NCBI GenBank assembly: GCA_037039925.1
Contig: JAXRKP010000248.1
Span: 227,501-291,500, forward strand
DNA: 64,000 nt
Direction of reading: 5' to 3'
Source: Doris montereyensis
Taxonomy: Eukaryota; Mollusca; Gastropoda; Nudibranchia; Dorididae
Within the stretch, counting starts at the first letter, position 1, and the number at the start of each line of letters is the position of its first letter. The translations under genes were made by a program, and so were the position numbers. This document shows, in pieces, positions 1 through 13,100 of this stretch. The notes under the pieces are model-generated. The model saw nothing but the letters and a program-made list of their open reading frames with translations, did no database searches and was not told the origin of the DNA.

Positions 1-444
<444 letters not shown>

Positions 445-714
445 AAAAGGCAGGGAAGAAAGAAAGGGAGAGAGAGACGTGTGAGTATGGGTATTGGTAT
501 AATTTTCTCTGGAGTAACTCCCATAGTCGGACACACGCTATTACTAGTATTACTATCCCTGACCCTGAGTCAAACAGCAACTCAAGTGCTGTCACGTTAC
601 TGAAGAGTAAGAAGAGCTCTTAATCTTAACACAGACAAGCAAAGATCAGATGATTTCAAATTCTTTGTGACACGTCCTGATAAAAATAGACCTTCAGGAC
701 TACTTCCTACTGTT

Positions 715-1085
715 TTCCAATATCTGCCTTATCTATTGTCTTTATAGGTGTTTTCAGTACTTTTTAAACTAATTTTGTTTTCCAATATCTGCCTTATCTA
801 TTGTCTTTATAGGCAGTTTCAGTATTTTTGTAACTTTTTTTTTTGGCAATATCTGCCTTATCTATTGTCTTTAGAGGCGGTTTCAGTACTTAAAAAACTT
901 TTTTTTCCCCCAATAACTGCCTTATCTATTGTCTTTATATGTGGATTCAGTACATTTAAAAAAAATTGTTTTCCAATATCTGCCTTTATTGTCTTTATAG
1001 GTGGTTTCAGCACTTTTTAAAATTATTTTTTTCCCAATATCTGCCTTATCTATTGTCTTTATAGGAGATTTCAGTATTTTAAACA
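715..1085. repeat. 64-bp minisatellite, six copies
   Basis: Six head-to-tail copies of a 61-65 bp unit. Each contains 'atctgccttatctattgtc' followed by 'tttatagg' and a 'tttcagtact' segment, then a T-rich spacer. Unit starts fall near 717, 782, 847, 911, 974 and 1035. Copy 5 has lost a few bases in the core (tgcctttattg). Confidence 0.93.
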
Positions 1086-1407
1086 AATTTATGGCCTATT
1101 GTGAATGATGTTTACTCAAGTCAGAACACAGAGCAGCATATGAAATTAACATCAATTGAAATACTGGTGAAAGAGAAAGAACATTGCGTAGCATGACTTA
1201 GGTCAAAAGATTTTTTTTTTTTTATTTGAATTCAGTCAACCACTTCCACAACTGTGGTGATTTTGGGGGTTTTGGTAGGATTATTAACTTTGCCTGTACT
1301 GCCCTGTAAACAGCCAATGTATCTTTAACGGGCACAGACGTTGTGATCTGCACACAGAATATCCTTTTTACATCCGTCTCCGATGTGATGAGATGTCGAT
1401 CTACCTA

Positions 1408-1481
1408 CCTGGAGGGGGAGGGGGAGGGGGGGGGGGGGGGGAGGGGGAGGGGGAGGGGGAGGGGGAGGGGGGAGGGGGTTT
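1408..1481. repeat. G-rich (GGGGGA)n tract
   Basis: Runs of G5-G14 separated by single A, about 74 bp, purine-only on the plus strand. A multi-run G tract like this can form G-quadruplex or triplex structures. Confidence 0.9.
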
Positions 1482-1738
1482 ACTCGAAAAAAAATAGAGA
1501 AAATTTTCACCCATTGGTGTGTGAATCCATCGCCTCTGGATTACAAAGTCCCCTATTGTCATTGAAAAATCACTGCAATGGTAAACCAGACAGAAAATAA
1601 CTATGAAATTTCACTTCATTCAATCTACATGTAATCCTTAGGGGATTTGAGCTAACACTTGATAGTGTCAATGAAACGTTAAGCTCACTGGTGGGTGATC
1701 CCCAGTCACAATCACTCACATCTCTATCACTCCCTCAC

Positions 1739-1947
<209 letters not shown>

Positions 1948-2689
1948 TAACCCCAAACAACAATTTCTTTTCAAAATGTGAGACAGACATTTGAAGAATG
2001 TATATAAACTCTGAATAGAATATCACAAAATATGATGATGTAATAGAGAACTCTTGAAAGCTACTCCTGTAAAAGAAATCCTTTTAACATATGGTATCAC
2101 AAAAATCATTTGATACTTATTGTCTTCACATAAGACCTTGCATTTCTGTAACAAATACACTCTCATGTATTACATAAGCATCTGTAAACATACATGAACT
2201 AACTTCTTTGTACATCTTTCATGCAGTCCGAATGTGACATAAAGCCATCATACATCATACATAAATCTTCTTCATAAACACAATTGTGATGATTTTCAAC
2301 TGAATATAGGATGGAATGCAATCATAAGCAAAACCTTGTAACACCTCTTACCAAAATATTTCGAGATCACAAAGTTCTTAGGAAACCAAATTTTGTATAT
2401 TTAAAGTTTCATGGTGTAGAAAAATACAAACTTGGTGGAAGACAAGTGATCTTAAATTAAATCAGCAATTTCAGGCGCTTTTAATTACATCATTTGCTCT
2501 GAAAACTTGTAACTTGCATGTTATCTTCAACAGGGTATACAACACATACATATTTACAACTATTACTACTACTATTGCTGCTGCTATTATCTCTACTATT
2601 GCTATTAATACTACTACAAGAAGAAAAAGAGAGGAGGACAATAGGAAGAACAAAGAAAAAACAGTAGTATAGCCAGTAATAACAATAAC

Positions 2690-2872
<183 letters not shown>

Positions 2873-2879
2873 TTTTTTT

Positions 2880-4174
2880 AATTCTTTCTCTTTGTTAATA
2901 CAATATAAAAAATCCTTTTTTAAAATTCTGATTCAGATGGTGATCCAGAACAACCCCCCCCCCCCATATACTAATAATGTGACTGTTTGTAATGAAAGCT
3001 CACTTGATAAGGGAAGCCAAATATGTCTTTATTTAGGGGAAGCTTTTGATTATATTCATATAGAATTCTGTTTCTAGTATCAAAAGTGTAACCCATGGAC
3101 ACATGTTTAAATCATGCCCCCTCTCTATGACTAACAGCTGTAGGAAGGTGCTGTACGTTTATTTTATCATTTTGCTTCTTCTTCCTGTTGCAGTCAAATT
3201 TCGAAAGACTGGCATTTGCCTTCTTGCAAGTCCTATTTTATTTTTTTAACTCTTATTTTTGGCATTATTTTTTTAATTTTTCAAATCTTTCCACCTTTCC
3301 TGCCCTCTCTTTGAATACAGATTTCGAACATCAACATAAGTATGTGGTCACAACTTTAGCAGCGTTATGATCAAGTCAAAGTTACTTAATCATATTTTAT
3401 TTGATAATGAGTATTGAAGACTGTCTCCAATGAGCAGGTGTTTTCAAGCAAAGATGACATTATTGCTGAATGGAATAAATACAGTTTGTAAATTCCTTCT
3501 AAGACATACAAAACATTAAATCCTCATTCATAAAAACGACTTGTTTTTGCCTCTCTAACATCTGCCATGTTATAGAATACGTAGCCAAATTCTTTAAGAA
3601 AATTACTTTGTCATACTGCTATGTAAGTAATTCAGAGTGAACATATAAGTAAGATTTAAAAATGCTCTCTTCACTCTCAAAACGACTGACCCTGAGTAGA
3701 TCTGAAATGAAACAATTCAAACTACATAGGAGGGAAAACAGACACCTTGAATATATTCCTTCCAGCTATACATATATAATATATATATATATAATGTACA
3801 TATAAAGAATAAAATATTCAATATAGTGCAGAAAGACATAGAATGTAGAATCTGATGGAATATTAGATTTCTGAATAATTCTGAAGATTAAACATTGGCA
3901 TACTTGGTATGCTTAGTTTAAAGTTGACTTTTATATGAAATTCATCAAAACCATTGTATAGTGAAATAATAGCGAACAGTTGTTCCAGTACTAAAAATAA
4001 AAGGCACTTGGTTGTAAATATAGAAGAGGTAAAGCTTGATAGTGATAATTTAATAAATATAACAAAAGGAACTTATGATAACAATGATAAACTTACAATA
4101 AAATGTCATTTATATTTTTATTTTCAGTATTTTTAAATAATATTGATGATAGTAAAAAAGACCCATTAAAATAT
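2880..4174. other. Unassigned AT-rich stretch
   Basis: No exon, RNA gene or recognisable transposon seen. There is a short (TA)n patch at about 3770-3796. The open frames here are short and have no family resemblance that I can identify. Confidence 0.5.
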
Positions 4175-4177
4175 AAC

Positions 4178-4218
<41 letters not shown>

Positions 4219-4244
4219 TAATATTAACTAATAATAAAAATAAA

Positions 4245-4313
<69 letters not shown>

Positions 4314-4327
4314 CATAATAATAATAA
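4175..4327. repeat. (AAT)n microsatellite
   Basis: About 150 bp of AAT repeats interrupted near 4215-4245 by 'aaaataatattaac'-like sequence. Confidence 0.95.
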
Positions 4328-4554
4328 ATAACATGGCACCAAGGTCTTTGAAGAAAAATCTAACATTATCATACGCATGCAAGCTAAAACTGACCTGACA
4401 TCTCTATCCCTTGCAATATATTTGGAATATCAAATACTAGGATGAAATAAACTCAACATGTTAAAAGTGAAGGGAGATAACAACCTTTCAATGACTAGTG
4501 GGTCTATGTCATAGTACAACATTATCATACCATTGATTAGTTAACAAGGGAGAA

Positions 4555-4772
4555 ATAGATACAGAGAGAGATAGAAAGAGGTGATGGATGCAGAGGGTAT
4601 AAGAAAAAGAGAGACAGAGACACAGAGAGAGAGAAAGAGGGAGAGACAGACAGACAGACAGACAGACAGGCAGACAGACAGACAGACAAACAGAGAGGCA
4701 GCGAGAGAAACAAGGAGAAAATGAAAGAAACACAGAGAAGCAGAGACAGAAAGACAGAAAATGACAGAGAGA
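4555..4772. repeat. (GA)n/(GACA)n compound microsatellite
   Basis: Purine-rich tract with a pure GACA tetranucleotide core at about 4646-4689, flanked by degenerate GAGA/ACAGAG sequence. Confidence 0.93.
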
Positions 4773-4789
4773 GCATCCTGACATCTTCT

Positions 4790-7073
4790 TTGGTGTAAAT
4801 CACATATTCAAAAGAGAAAAAAATGTTAAAACACAAAATACTTTGCGTGAAATTGTTTGTACATAAAACTCTGCACACAAATTACATATGCGGAAAGTTA
4901 TTCATATTTTTTGTATGTCTGACACAACAGTCAAAATTAAGGAAAAAAAGACTTCCTGGACAATGGACTTGTAAAACCCTAAACCCTCGATTTCAAATGA
5001 GTTAAAGCTCAAGCAGATTTATGGCAAACATTCTTAAAAACACCTGCAACTTTTGTCTGACAAAGATGAAATGTAGAGAACATTTGGTGAAAATTTCTGC
5101 CAAACATAAGCAGAAATAATTCATGAGCTGGTAACAGTTTAAATCCATCTGACGCTCAGCGACACATTATTCTCCACCTTTTTTCCTCTTTCTCTTTCAG
5201 TCAATAAGTCAGATGACAGTGCTGCAACCATAGCATTAATACTTGATTCATATGTTCATATTGGGCAATTTTCATACTGACTACCAATGGGGCGTTCAGC
5301 GTGCAAAATTATCTGCCCTTGTTTCAGAAACAGACCGGTGGTAGCTCTTTTGTGTGGAGCTTGAAGCCCCTCTTTAATTATAAATACGAGGACAGTGAGT
5401 ACCCCACATCATTATTCATAAATAATAATGTTATTACAAAAGCAGTATAACTACTGCTACCATTTCTACTCTTGTTAATAATCATTCTAATACTGTAAAT
5501 AATAATGCTAACATTTGTGGTGATGATTATTTTTAATAATAAGAGAAGAAGAAGGAGAAGGAACAGGATGACCACCGGTAATGATAATAACAAATACTAG
5601 ACTTAGAATTAGAAATGACAGAGTAGTAGTACGTAACATTCTAGGTGTCCATATTTTTATAACTTATTGACTGGCCCTTAACAAGATTAATATATTATCT
5701 ATTTTCTTTGTTTGCACTGAGTTACATTGATGCAGTCTCACATTCTATGTGAAAGTATTATAGGCTTTCGCATTGAGGAAATGCGGCGATGCAAAAGTGT
5801 TTCCACGGCCAATTACGTGAGGTCTCATCGGGAATACCTGAAACGAGCTAAACGCCCCTATAGTTTTACATTTTGATCCATATTCATAAAATGTAATTTA
5901 GTATATTTGTGAAGTCTGTTTTCAATTCTCAAATTCTCTAACAAATCGTTAAATGTCTCAACCTTACTACAAGTCCAAATTGATTCTTCTTTTTTTCTTG
6001 TCCTATTTTTTTCAACTTGTTCGTTGGACAGAAGAACATCTACATTCAGAACTAGAACCTAATGTAAATAGATCTAGACACAGGGAGATATAACATATTT
6101 ATTTACAAGAATGATATACAAATCTCAATTATTAATTAGATTCTATGGCAACACGAGATAGTCAGACTTGAGCAATCTAGATTTCTAAAGTTCGAATGGG
6201 TGAAAATACAAGTATGAATAAGTAAATCAAGCGCTCCGCTCTCCAGGCCGGCTCTGGCAAGAATAAATCATGAAATGACACGTATAGGATGTCGAAGATG
6301 CCATAGCAACTATTTTCCCACAATTTTATGATGTATATCTAAATAAATCTAGCCATATATGTTGATTCACTTGTTTGGCTAGATAACATTTAAGTGTTAA
6401 AGTCAGCGCGTACGTCTTCTGCTGTCCCTATACAATGAATAGCATTAGTAAAAAACAGCCACGCAAAAGAGCTACCACTGATCTAGGGATAGCGCAATGT
6501 ATCATGGGACAGATTGGCAGTAGGAGCTAAACGCCTCATTCTGTGGAGAGTTTGGTAGGTCTGCAACTAGAATAACTTGTTTACTAGAACAAAGTTCCAG
6601 CATAGTTGAAAGACAATCCTATGTGACCAAGTAATACTTTGAAGAGATATGTGAACATCACCGGAAAGGATAGGAAATGGACTGAAACTGTTCTTGGCAA
6701 TCTCAAGGAATCTACAAGTCCTCTTTCATCAAAAACGTTTTCTCATGACTTCTTATTTATATGCATTATTCATGTTGATTGTAAATTACATGAAAAATAA
6801 CGATTAGAAATCTTATCTTCCTTCTCACTTACTCTTTGAATGTCAAAATCGAATAAATAAAAACTATTGAAAAGGAAACAAATTGTGCGTTAATAAATAT
6901 TCGCCATTTACTACCATACACTCAATCAAATGAAATTTCTTAACATCAGTGTTATTGGTTTTTGTCAAAATTATTGTCATTCAGGCTATTGGCAACTTAA
7001 AGAGCAACCTGATTTCTCTGAAACAGACATATTTTTGATTTTCCCAATAATACAGCAATGATACAATGGATCC
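4790..7073. other. 3' flank of the carrier gene; otherwise unassigned
   Basis: No exon recognised. The stop of the minus-strand carrier gene is at 7074, so the 3'UTR runs down into this segment. One candidate polyadenylation signal on the minus strand (AATAAA, plus-strand tttatt) lies at 6098-6103, about 970 nt past the stop. The rest is AT-rich and shows no clear repeat family. Confidence 0.35.
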
Positions 7074-7145
7074 TCAAAATGATGAAGTGCCTGCAAGTTT
7101 GCGAACTTCTTCGCACGTAAGCCAGAATACAAGTGACCATGGAGC
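7074..7145 (-). CDS. SLC25A27: Carrier gene exon 10 (terminal)
   Basis: Acceptor ctatttcag just upstream (minus strand); phase 0 start. It encodes 23 residues beginning [19 protein letters not shown] and ending in SSF before TGA at 7076-7074. This matches the C-terminal sixth-helix segment of UCP4 (PWS.VFWLTYE.IR). No frame break. Confidence 0.92.
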   Translation of the reverse strand, partial: APWSLVFWLTCEEVRKLAGTSSF

Positions 7146-10100
7146 CTGAAATAGAAAAGATAAATGGCATGGAATCAATACAAAGACTGATTACAAATAG
7201 TGCTTTTTTTACCGAAGTTAAAAATCAGTCAAAAATATAAAAACAAAATATACTCATAGACTCATAAGGGTAAAGACAAATACCAAAAATTATGCTGTGT
7301 TCTCCTTTGTGGCACTGTGACAGGAGATTAGTTGTTCCAGCCTATCCTAAACAATTCAAATATATTGATCTTTATGCTGGCTCTTGGGACAGTGATCCCA
7401 AACATTCCGGAAAGATTTATTCTAGGAGGTTTTCTTTGAGATGTTCAAAAATTTGAGGAGAAACAATGTCATTTTTATTCGTCGTTAAAAAAGTAGGTTC
7501 AAGTTTAAAGATCCAAAATATTACTTGGGACACTGCAATGATATTTCTGTGCTATGATTTTTGTTCTTCTTTTTAAAAGAAAGTTAAAATGTAGAAACAT
7601 GAATCAACATTAGAGTCTGAACAGCCAAGAAAATGTCAGGCTAAGTCAGAAAGTAAAGTAAGTTCTTTCAAGGCCTTTACGGCCCGTAGAGCTGGAGCCT
7701 ATCCTGGTTTCTATCGTGAAGCGGAACAGATGATAATAATCACCTCCTAGACAGGACGCTAGTCTGACGCATGTGATTGCTCCCAAACTAGTGCTTGTAC
7801 CCATTTGCACTTGGGTCGAGTGGGAAATAATTGTGCTAAGTGCCTTTCCCAAGGAACACAACGTCGGACCCGAACTTTGCTAGGATTCGACCCCGGGACC
7901 TCATGATCCTACGTCCAGCAGCCTAACCACTCAGCCACCAACACCACTGGCTGAGTCAGTCATGAGCAGAAATTCTAGAAGTTTGCAAGAGAGAATTTTA
8001 AAAAGTGGGAGATTCTAGAACATTTTAGGAGAGAAATATTTTCTAGGGGATTCCAGCAGTTTCTAGAGTGCTATGCGCACTGCCTTTAGGCAATAAATTA
8101 TTTATAGTTATGAAAAACTTATTCTTATTCAGCCTATGAAACAAACCAATGAGTAACAAAAATTTTGTCTACAACTTACGAACACAACTCTGATACTTGT
8201 CGCCCACTAGGTCACACAGTCAGCCAATCACCTATCAAAGAGAAGTGAATCATGGCCCAGGAGGTGATGTGTGATCATACCATAAAAGGAAGATATGTCA
8301 CTTGCGTAGCAACCTTTTCCCATGGCTATAATTGGGACTATTGAATTCATTGAAAACGTACCCCGTTTTTCGCCATGGAAAATTCCATTGGGTCACAATG
8401 AGACATCGCAGAGAAAGAGTCCAGGTCCAGCTTTGTTACAATACCAAAACTTGGCTTGTCATTGCATTTACTGGATACAACTAGGGGCTACTTTAGTTAA
8501 GTAGTTTTTCGTTGTAATTTACCCTGTCCACCATATTCAGTGATCTCAGGATGAATCAAGATAAAAGGTAGGTGAAAGAGTGAAAGGAAAGCAGTAGGAC
8601 TTATCATCAGCACCCGCCATCCGCCCACGGCTATTTTATCAAGAAATCATAAACATTTTGTCACTTTTAACTTCTCTGAGATTTTAAAAATGTGAACTTT
8701 GATGTGATTTTACACTCTTCCAATCAATAAAATTATGTTTAAATGACACACAAAGGTTCAAAAGATGGAAATAACCCAAAAACTCTGTATCGAATAAAGC
8801 TTCTTAAAGACAATTTTGGCCTCAGGTGCCAACTGATTTTCTGTCAATATTTTGTGGTTACTCCTTTGCTTTTGACTATGTCATTGGTCAAGATTAACAA
8901 TGCTACCTATGTAATTTGTGTTAATGTATATATAGACATAATTAAAGTAAATGTATATGTATGTGTTTTTATATTACTATTATCTCACTGTCATTGTAAT
9001 GCGCTTTGAGCTTTATTGTATAAGGGAGTAGCCCAATAGAAATGATCTACATTATGAGTATTTATTATGAGAAAAAGAAAAACAAAGGAGAAAACATCCG
9101 TACTGCACAACGAATATCATTTCTGTAAATAAACAGCTGGTGTTAATTATTTATGCATCATCGTGAGTGTCGAACTACTAAAAGATCTCTTTTTTTTCTG
9201 CGCCAATATAATGCACACTTTTTATAAATATATACATCCGTACCATTCTAGCCCATATGGGAAGAAGACCTTTGTAGAGTGCCAAAAACCTTCTTGTCGA
9301 ACAGTCTTCAGGAGGCAGTCAATGGAGCCTGAATACAGACGGCCCCTAGAGAAGACAAAAATATAAAATGTAATATCTTTGATTTTAAGTAATAAAATTA
9401 GGCACAGAGTAAAAAATAAATACAGGGTTGCAAATGGCTCTCATGAAAGACAAGCATTAATTCCTTTGCATCCTTTTTTATATTTCGAAAGTGAAACAAA
9501 TATAGTAAAAATGTCTTCAAAACAAAGTAATTTTTTGGTGGTCACTAGCCTTTCACAGCATGGATACTTTATTTTTATACATAAAAGATTTTTTTCTTCT
9601 TTTCTGATGAACTAAAGTCTCATTCAGTTCCCATTTAAGACTAAGCATAACAGTTAATAAAACACTACAATAATTCAAATTACAAGAACATTGTGAAAGG
9701 TATAACATTTGCAGTTATCAGACTTACTTCCCGTCTTTAACTGGCTGGTTCATGATGCGCGTTTTCACCACATCTGCTGAGTACCCATCAAAGCAGCAAT
9801 AATTCCTGAGCAAGCACTGGGAGAGAGGATTAAAGGTCAATCAATTCATTTACTAACAATTTTACAGGCTGTAGAGTCACCTTTGTAATATTTTTATGTT
9901 TTGTAATCAGATAAAATCATTCTTAAAAAACAAAATGAGCACAAAAAAACTCCAAACAAATATCTAGAATAAAAAAAGATTAAAGAAAATACACATATCA
10001 TTAATATTATCAATGCTTATTTACTCAGTAATTCTGAAAGCTCTCAGAAATTCATACACACAAAAAAGTAAAAAGAAGAAAAAAGAGAATAAATAAAATT

Positions 10101-13100
10101 CTTAATAATAAAAAAAACCTGTACAGAATAAATGTGAAAAATATTCATAAGAACATTTAAAACTCTTAACAACAAATCCTCTCTTGTAAGAATTGGATAC
10201 ATATATGCTAACAAAAGAGGCACCGGTAGCTCAGTTGGTAGGCATCTGAATATCATTCAGGAGGCTTAAGTTCGATTCCCAACCTGGGCAAATTTTTCTG
10301 TCCCTCCTGTTGACCCAGCAGCAAAATGGATAGCTAGATCTATTCTGACTCGGGCGACAGTAAAGGCGGCATGGAAAGCAATGGCAAACTACCACATTAT
10401 GCAGGTGTGCCTAGGAAAAATCAGGCCTCTACTCCTGATTAACCTGTGCTCAACTCTGATTGTGATACTTACTTTCTGCTAACGAAAAGATGTTTGCCAC
10501 GAAATTTTAAAAGTTTATCAACCCTTGTCTCTAGTGTATTAATGACTAAACAGTCCGATAGAATTAAAAACTCTGAAATTGGGGCAAGGTGTGATAGTTT
10601 GTTTGTTAACTTGACATTTACCATGTTCACCATATATGGGGATCTCAGGGTGGAATAAGATGAAAGATAAGTGGAAGAGTGAAGGAAAGAAGTAGAACAA
10701 ACCAGCAACATCCGCCCATTGTCCATAGGAAAGATAGAATCAGAGGCTGGCGAAAGAAAATGTGAATGGATCTGGCATAGCCTACTACATGACAATGAAA
10801 GGCCAACATCATAAAAGATATCTGTCCCATGGATACAATCCACAAGTCCCAAAGAAAAAGATGAAAAGAAGACAAATAAGAACTAATGAGGACTAATGAC
10901 GGTGAGAAAGAAGTAAGGAAGAAAGACCAAAGCTATGGAAAAGCATGAGAGAGTGAAAGAAGCAGGCCAAAAAAAACCAAGGGAAGAATGGAAAGGGTTC
11001 CTCTCAGGTAAATGCCTACAACAAGGCTAAAGACAAGAATATCTTGTATGATAATTTGGATCCCAAAAGTTTTCTATAGTAATTTAGACCCAAAGAACTT
11101 CTATAGTTATTTGGACCCCAAAGAACTTCTATAGTAATTTGGGCCCCAAAGATCTTCTATAGTAATTTGGACCCCAAAGAATTAACTACGAGACAATTGA
11201 AGAGTGGTAAACATTAACAAGTTATTGAGCATTTCATTGACAATAAACCTTTAGAGAGAAGACATTGCATTAAAATGTAGTGATTCCATACCTGGCAAGA
11301 GTATGTGTCACATAGTTATCCTTCAGGTTGGTTTTTGCTAGGATTAAATGCTTGGCTGTGTCATATGTTGCTAAATCTACAGGAACAAATGAAAAGTTCA
11401 CAAATTGACACAATAGGCATTCCAATTTTAAATAGGTGATCAAACCACAGGGATGAAAACTTCATATAATAATATTTAAATTTAAAATCATTTACAACTA
11501 ACTCTTAGTAGCACTTACATCAAATTAAGAAAAAGAAGGAAAAAAAGAAAACACGAAAGAGAGAAATTAAAATTTTAGAATCACTCTCTCAGGATAGGTG
11601 TCTTCGGTGGCCTAGCGGTTCAACTGCTGGACTGGGGATCATGAGGTCCCGGGTTCGAATCCTAGCAAAGCTAAATCCTATGTTGTGTTCCTTGGGAAAG
11701 ACACTTAACACGCATTTTCCCCATTTTAATCGGGTGTAAATGGGTACTAACACTAGCTTGGGAGTAAAAACCTGTGTCAGACTAACGTCCTGGCCAGGAG
11801 GTGATTATTATCACCTGCTCTGCTTCACGTTATTGAAACTGGGATAAATTCCAGCTCTGTGGGCTGCAATGACCTTGAAAGAACTCTACTTACTTACTCT
11901 CAGAATAGGGAGACAACAGGCTTTTGGCAGGCTGTGTTTTTAATGCACATTTCAGGAGATGACTATCACTTTTACTTTTTCTTTTCACTCAACCCCAGGT
12001 CTATGGTCAACTGTAAATATTGGTTTTTAGACATGATTTGTTTCGTTTTTGGTTTTTTGGGGTCTTTTTCATCCTCATCTTAAAAATTCAGAGGTATTTC
12101 TAAGGTTGAAAACAAAAAGGAATCGATATGACTGAGATTGATCCAAATTGAAAGGTAATTATGGAACCAAAAACAAAATAATACTTTGATTACTAGTTCC
12201 AGTCAGTCAAAGATTTTATCAACCCAATTGTGGCCACTCTTATCTCTATATCAGCCCTTTGTAAAAAATAAGGGCCTTGTGTGCTAATGTTTTATTGTCA
12301 TATATCTGTAAAGTCGTCAAAATCACATTGCATAAGTTTTACAACTTTTATAACATAGATAACCTAAGACAAGCAGCTTTTTCAAATGGTCCTTACATCA
12401 ACACACTACCTATGCTTACAACAACAAAAGAGGACAAATGGCATGGTATAAACATCAATTTATATTTGTTATGATAAAGTAGATTATGTTGATTGTCATC
12501 AAAAGCTTGCCAAAGAGTAATATAGTTTATTTGATTAAATACTGATTTTTCAAGAAAGCTATATGTAGTAGGGTATGGAGATGTATGGCAAAACAAACAT
12601 TTGTCCTACAAAATCACAAGACAGAAACCTCAAATGACTTTTGATCAAAAGCATGAACCATTTTTCATTTTACGAACCTCCTAAATTGACTAGAGCTGCT
12701 CTCTGCACGTTTGGTACCCATCCTTTCCATAAACCTCTGACACCGCCCTCCTTCAAGATTTTTCTAAAGGCATGGCCTGTATTTTTTACTCTGTTGAAGG
12801 AAAGAAAGAATGTGATGTGAAAATACATAAGAAGTAAAACAAATTAAACTTAGAAGAAAGTAAAAAGAAAAAGAAAAACAAAGAAGAAATACAGAAGAAA
12901 GAAAAAAAGGTGAGAGAAACTTTCACGTAATAATATTATTATATGAACACCATTACTTTTATTCTAAAAATATTCAGTACAAAGATCATTGGGAAAAATT
13001 TGAACAAAGACGACAACGTGAAACACATGACAAGCATTTAAAACTCTTCAAAAACAACATAAATAACGACTAGAGAGTTATTCTTAAGGAAGATAGATGC

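Noticed and set aside
10219..10290. tRNA gene
   Set aside because: A and B boxes are present, but the arms do not pair properly and a SINE body follows directly; same for the SINE-A heads and 28405-28490.
11043..11182. CRISPR-like regular repeats (also 57.2 and 61 kb)
   Set aside because: Units are contiguous without unique spacers; these are minisatellites in a eukaryotic genome.
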